64,000 nt of DNA. Origin: Lacticaseibacillus jixianensis. GTDB lineage: Bacteria; Bacillota; Bacilli; Lactobacillales; Lactobacillaceae. The DNA lies in NCBI RefSeq assembly GCF_003946485.1, contig NZ_RHOJ01000001.1:179999-243998 (forward strand), in the 5' to 3' direction. The translations under genes and the position numbers were made by a program. The notes under the pieces were generated by a model. It did not search any database. It saw only the letters and a program-made list of their open reading frames with translations, and was not told where the DNA came from. This document shows positions 62,439 to 64,000 of this stretch, in pieces (the stretch's first letter is position 1; the number at the start of each line of letters is the position of its first letter).

Positions 62439-63705
62439 AACCAAATATCCAGGCGTATTCATAGACGCCAAAGGTAACTTCTACTATGAAACCGAGTTGG
62501 GCACCGATAAGATGAGTGGCAAGCGCGTCCGCAAGAAAGGGCGGAAGGACAGTCAAGGAATGCCATTCAACACTGCGTTTGCGGCGAACAAGGAACTTAC
62601 GCGGGTAAAGCGTGAATATCATGAGGCGCATGGGTTTACGAACTTTCGCATGACCTACCGCCAGTTCATGAAAGACGCGTATATCCCAGCGTACAAAACC
62701 GACGTGGAGGAAAGCACCTTCGCTGTCCGTAATCGCAGCTTTGATATCTGTATCGCCCGCTTTGGCGACCAGCTGTTGCGCGATATCGATATCACCGACG
62801 TGCAGAACTTCCGCACGTGGCTGCTCACGGATGAAAAAGACGGCGGTGCGGGCTACTCGCAAGGCTATGCTGGTTTGGTGTTCGGCTGCTTCCGCAAGTC
62901 CCTTGACCATGCGGTGCAGATGCAGTACCTGTCCAGCAATGTGTCGAAGCGGGTCAAGGCGATTCCTAAGGCCAAAAGCAGCGTGCCGTTCTGGACGAAA
63001 GCTGAGTTTGAACAAGTCATCGCGCAAATCTGCATTGATGACATTTACGGTCACCTGAACTTCGTGATGTTGTGGCTGTACTTCCTGACTGGCGTGCGCG
63101 TCAACGAAGGCACGGCGCTGTGGTGGCGAGATGTTGATCTCGCCAAGAAGCAGCTACACGTTGACCACATGCTGGTGATGAAGAACCGGCATGACTGGGA
63201 GCGCCACGACTACACGAAGACAGACAGCGGCAAGCGCATCTTGACGCTTGATGATGACACCGTGGCAATTCTACGGCGCTGGCGCGAGGTGCAGCATAGT
63301 TTCGGTCTGGGTGGGGTAGATGATTTCGTCATGACCTACGATGGCTTGCCGATGACCAAGTCCACGATCTCGAGGATTATCCACCGCTACGCCAAGTTGG
63401 CGCAGGTGCATCCAGTCGAAGGCAAAGGGCTGCGCCACAGTCACGCGTCGTATCTCATCAATGAGTTCAACGTCTCGGTGCTGGTGTTGTCTAAGCGCTT
63501 AGGCCACTCGTCACCTGAAATCACGCTGAAGCACTACTCGCACTTGTGGGGCGGGCTAGATGCAGAGATCGCGGAACAGATTGCGGGTAATATCACGATC
63601 AAGACAGCGGGTCAGAATCAGGTGCGGTTCGTGGGGAATCAGGCGGTGAAGTACGACCAACTAAGCCCCGCCAGACTCCCCGCCAAAACGGCAGCTGAGG
63701 CGTAG
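62431..63705 (+). CDS. int: Tyrosine site-specific integrase
   Basis: 424 residues. ATG 62431 (GGAG 8 bases upstream) is preferred to 62416. N-terminal AP2-like arm-binding domain (YPGVFIDAKGNFYYE), core-binding SAM-like domain, and catalytic domain with Arg I in LTGVRVNEGTALWW, box II KGLRHSHASYL, LGHSS and nucleophile Tyr in LKHYSHLW. It recombines attP with attB at the guaA 3' end. The last codons overlap a pair of CCCCGCCA sites. Confidence 0.93.
   Translation: MSKTKYPGVFIDAKGNFYYETELGTDKMSGKRVRKKGRKDSQGMPFNTAFAANKELTRVKREYHEAHGFTNFRMTYRQFMKDAYIPAYKTDVEESTFAVRNRSFDICIARFGDQLLRDIDITDVQNFRTWLLTDEKDGGAGYSQGYAGLVFGCFRKSLDHAVQMQYLSSNVSKRVKAIPKAKSSVPFWTKAEFEQVIAQICIDDIYGHLNFVMLWLYFLTGVRVNEGTALWWRDVDLAKKQLHVDHMLVMKNRHDWERHDYTKTDSGKRILTLDDDTVAILRRWREVQHSFGLGGVDDFVMTYDGLPMTKSTISRIIHRYAKLAQVHPVEGKGLRHSHASYLINEFNVSVLVLSKRLGHSSPEITLKHYSHLWGGLDAEIAEQIAGNITIKTAGQNQVRFVGNQAVKYDQLSPARLPAKTAAEA
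63666..63688. promoter_or_regulatory. Candidate integrase arm-type sites, right end
   Basis: Two CCCCGCCA units, 12 bases apart (63666, 63678), within the 3' end of int. The left end has the same pair with the same 12-base spacing (51870, 51882), and attR has one more at 63871. Confidence 0.45.
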
Positions 63706-63748
63706 AAAGTCTGTAGTGACGCGGGTTGGCGCCGCTGAAGATACGCTC

Positions 63749-63916
63749 GAGTGGGAATAAAAAGTACATAAAAGTACATATAAGTTGAAACCGAAGCGTC
63801 GATTTAACGGCATTTTCGGGAGATACAAAGGATACGATTGGCGGGAACATGTTATGCTCCTCGTCAAAATCCCCGCCAAACTTGGGCCGATTGAGGGCTA
63901 AGTTAGCGGGGATCTT
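63749..63916. repeat. attR and right copy of the end repeat
   Basis: Core GAGTGGGAATAAAA (63749-63762), then AAGTACATA twice and a stretch parallel to 51783-51925, including GATTTAACGGCATTTTCGG and a hairpin with AATCCCCGC / GCGGGGATC. Confidence 0.85.
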
Positions 63917-63932
63917 TTATTGTGACGAATTG

Positions 63933-64000
63933 TCAAATCAAGTGCAACTTTTTACCTAGGTAGACTTCAGCTGGTGTCTTCCAGCCCAAGACCTTGCGTG
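63933..64000 (-). CDS. IS30-family transposase, C-terminal end
   Basis: Partial, running off the window. Minus-strand translation ends RKVLGWKTPAEVYLGKKLHL-I, the family C-terminus. It lies 170 bases right of attR, so an IS has inserted into, or at the edge of, the neighbouring element remnant. Whether the rest is intact cannot be seen. Confidence 0.85.
   Translation of the reverse strand, partial: RKVLGWKTPAEVYLGKKLHLI

Larger units (their letters stand above)
51769..63762. mobile_element. Integrative element at the guaA 3' end with retron-like and R-M-type cargo
   Basis: About 12.0 kb between two copies of GAGTGGGAATAAAA (51769-51782 and 63749-63762). Right side: oriT-like site, MobT/Rep-type gene, DUF3173 gene, tyrosine integrase. 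Left and centre: AT-rich cargo with a reverse transcriptase and a helicase-methyltransferase operon. There are no FtsK, VirB4 or other conjugation genes, so it could move only by integrase plus a helper (IME-like). The guaA 3' end is a known hotspot for genomic islands in Firmicutes. Confidence 0.85.

Noticed and set aside
51769..63762. Full Tn916-type conjugative transposon
   Set aside because: Only the MobT/Rep, DUF3173 and integrase genes are related; no FtsK-like, VirB4-like or other transfer genes in the element.

Overview
The window is a piece of a low-GC-phylum but GC-rich (roughly 58-60% by eye) lactic acid bacterium of the family Lactobacillaceae; a Lacticaseibacillus-type genome would fit, but the species cannot be fixed from the sequence. 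The evidence is the set of recognisable lactobacillar genes (glgP with a GH13 pullulanase-like enzyme, tandem NlpC/P60 hydrolases, oleate hydratase, proline iminopeptidase, HelD, sucrose scrA/scrB/scrR), Firmicute T-box leaders, strong Shine-Dalgarno sites and an IS30 remnant of lactobacillar type.

Layout. 1-3.7 kb: end of a glycogen operon. 3.8-7.3 kb: ApbE-like protein, ArsR regulator, tyrosine T-box and tyrS, a small unknown. 7.4-10.2 kb: two paralogous secreted NlpC/P60 hydrolases, each behind a perfect WalR-type box. 10.3-12.8 kb: guanylate-kinase-like protein, a Zur-type regulator with a Zur-like box in its own promoter, and a membrane pair of unknown role. 13.1-16.0 kb: glutamine-type ABC importer. 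16.1-21.3 kb: decaying stretch with a GH38 alpha-mannosidase broken by one stop codon and a BrnQ transporter broken by a frameshift behind a T-box whose specifier reads GTA (Val). 21.4-24 kb: hflX behind a short-ORF/terminator leader, and a lipid kinase. 24.1-27.9 kb: two paralogous APC permeases, each preceded by a related leader peptide (shared NKAPG) whose 3' part can pair with the permease ribosome binding site. 28-31.5 kb: BceAB-type ABC system and a zinc-ribbon protein. 31.6-39.1 kb: oleate hydratase, TetR regulator, phosphatase, AadE-like protein, PepI, Kef-type antiporter. 39.3-45 kb: helD, thioesterase, ilvE, D-2-hydroxyacid dehydrogenase. 44.5-49.1 kb: sucrose locus with ScrR-type operators. 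49.2-51.8 kb: coaA and guaA.

At the 3' end of guaA (51769-63762) sits a 12-kb integrative element flanked by a 14-bp repeat that includes the guaA stop codon. Its right end carries a MobT/Rep-type initiator with an oriT-like palindrome, a DUF3173 protein and a tyrosine integrase; no conjugation genes are present. Its left two thirds is AT-rich defence-type cargo: a promoter, a structured non-coding stretch, a 53-codon basic/hydrophobic ORF, an XRE regulator directly abutting a retron-type reverse transcriptase (NVRPH, YVDD, LTG motifs), then an operon of a 1465-residue helicase-methyltransferase protein, an overlapping small protein with the SAM-binding motif, and a membrane protein. The methyltransferase motifs appear divided between the two proteins. 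The sequence right of attR resembles the left end of the element and then runs into an IS30 transposase, which points to layered insertions at guaA.

The most promising undescribed material is (a) the retron-like module and split methyltransferase operon on the guaA element, and (b) the paired leader-peptide attenuators of the two APC permeases. Three families of intergenic palindromic repeats are also present. All calls come from reading the sequence; no database search or folding program was run.
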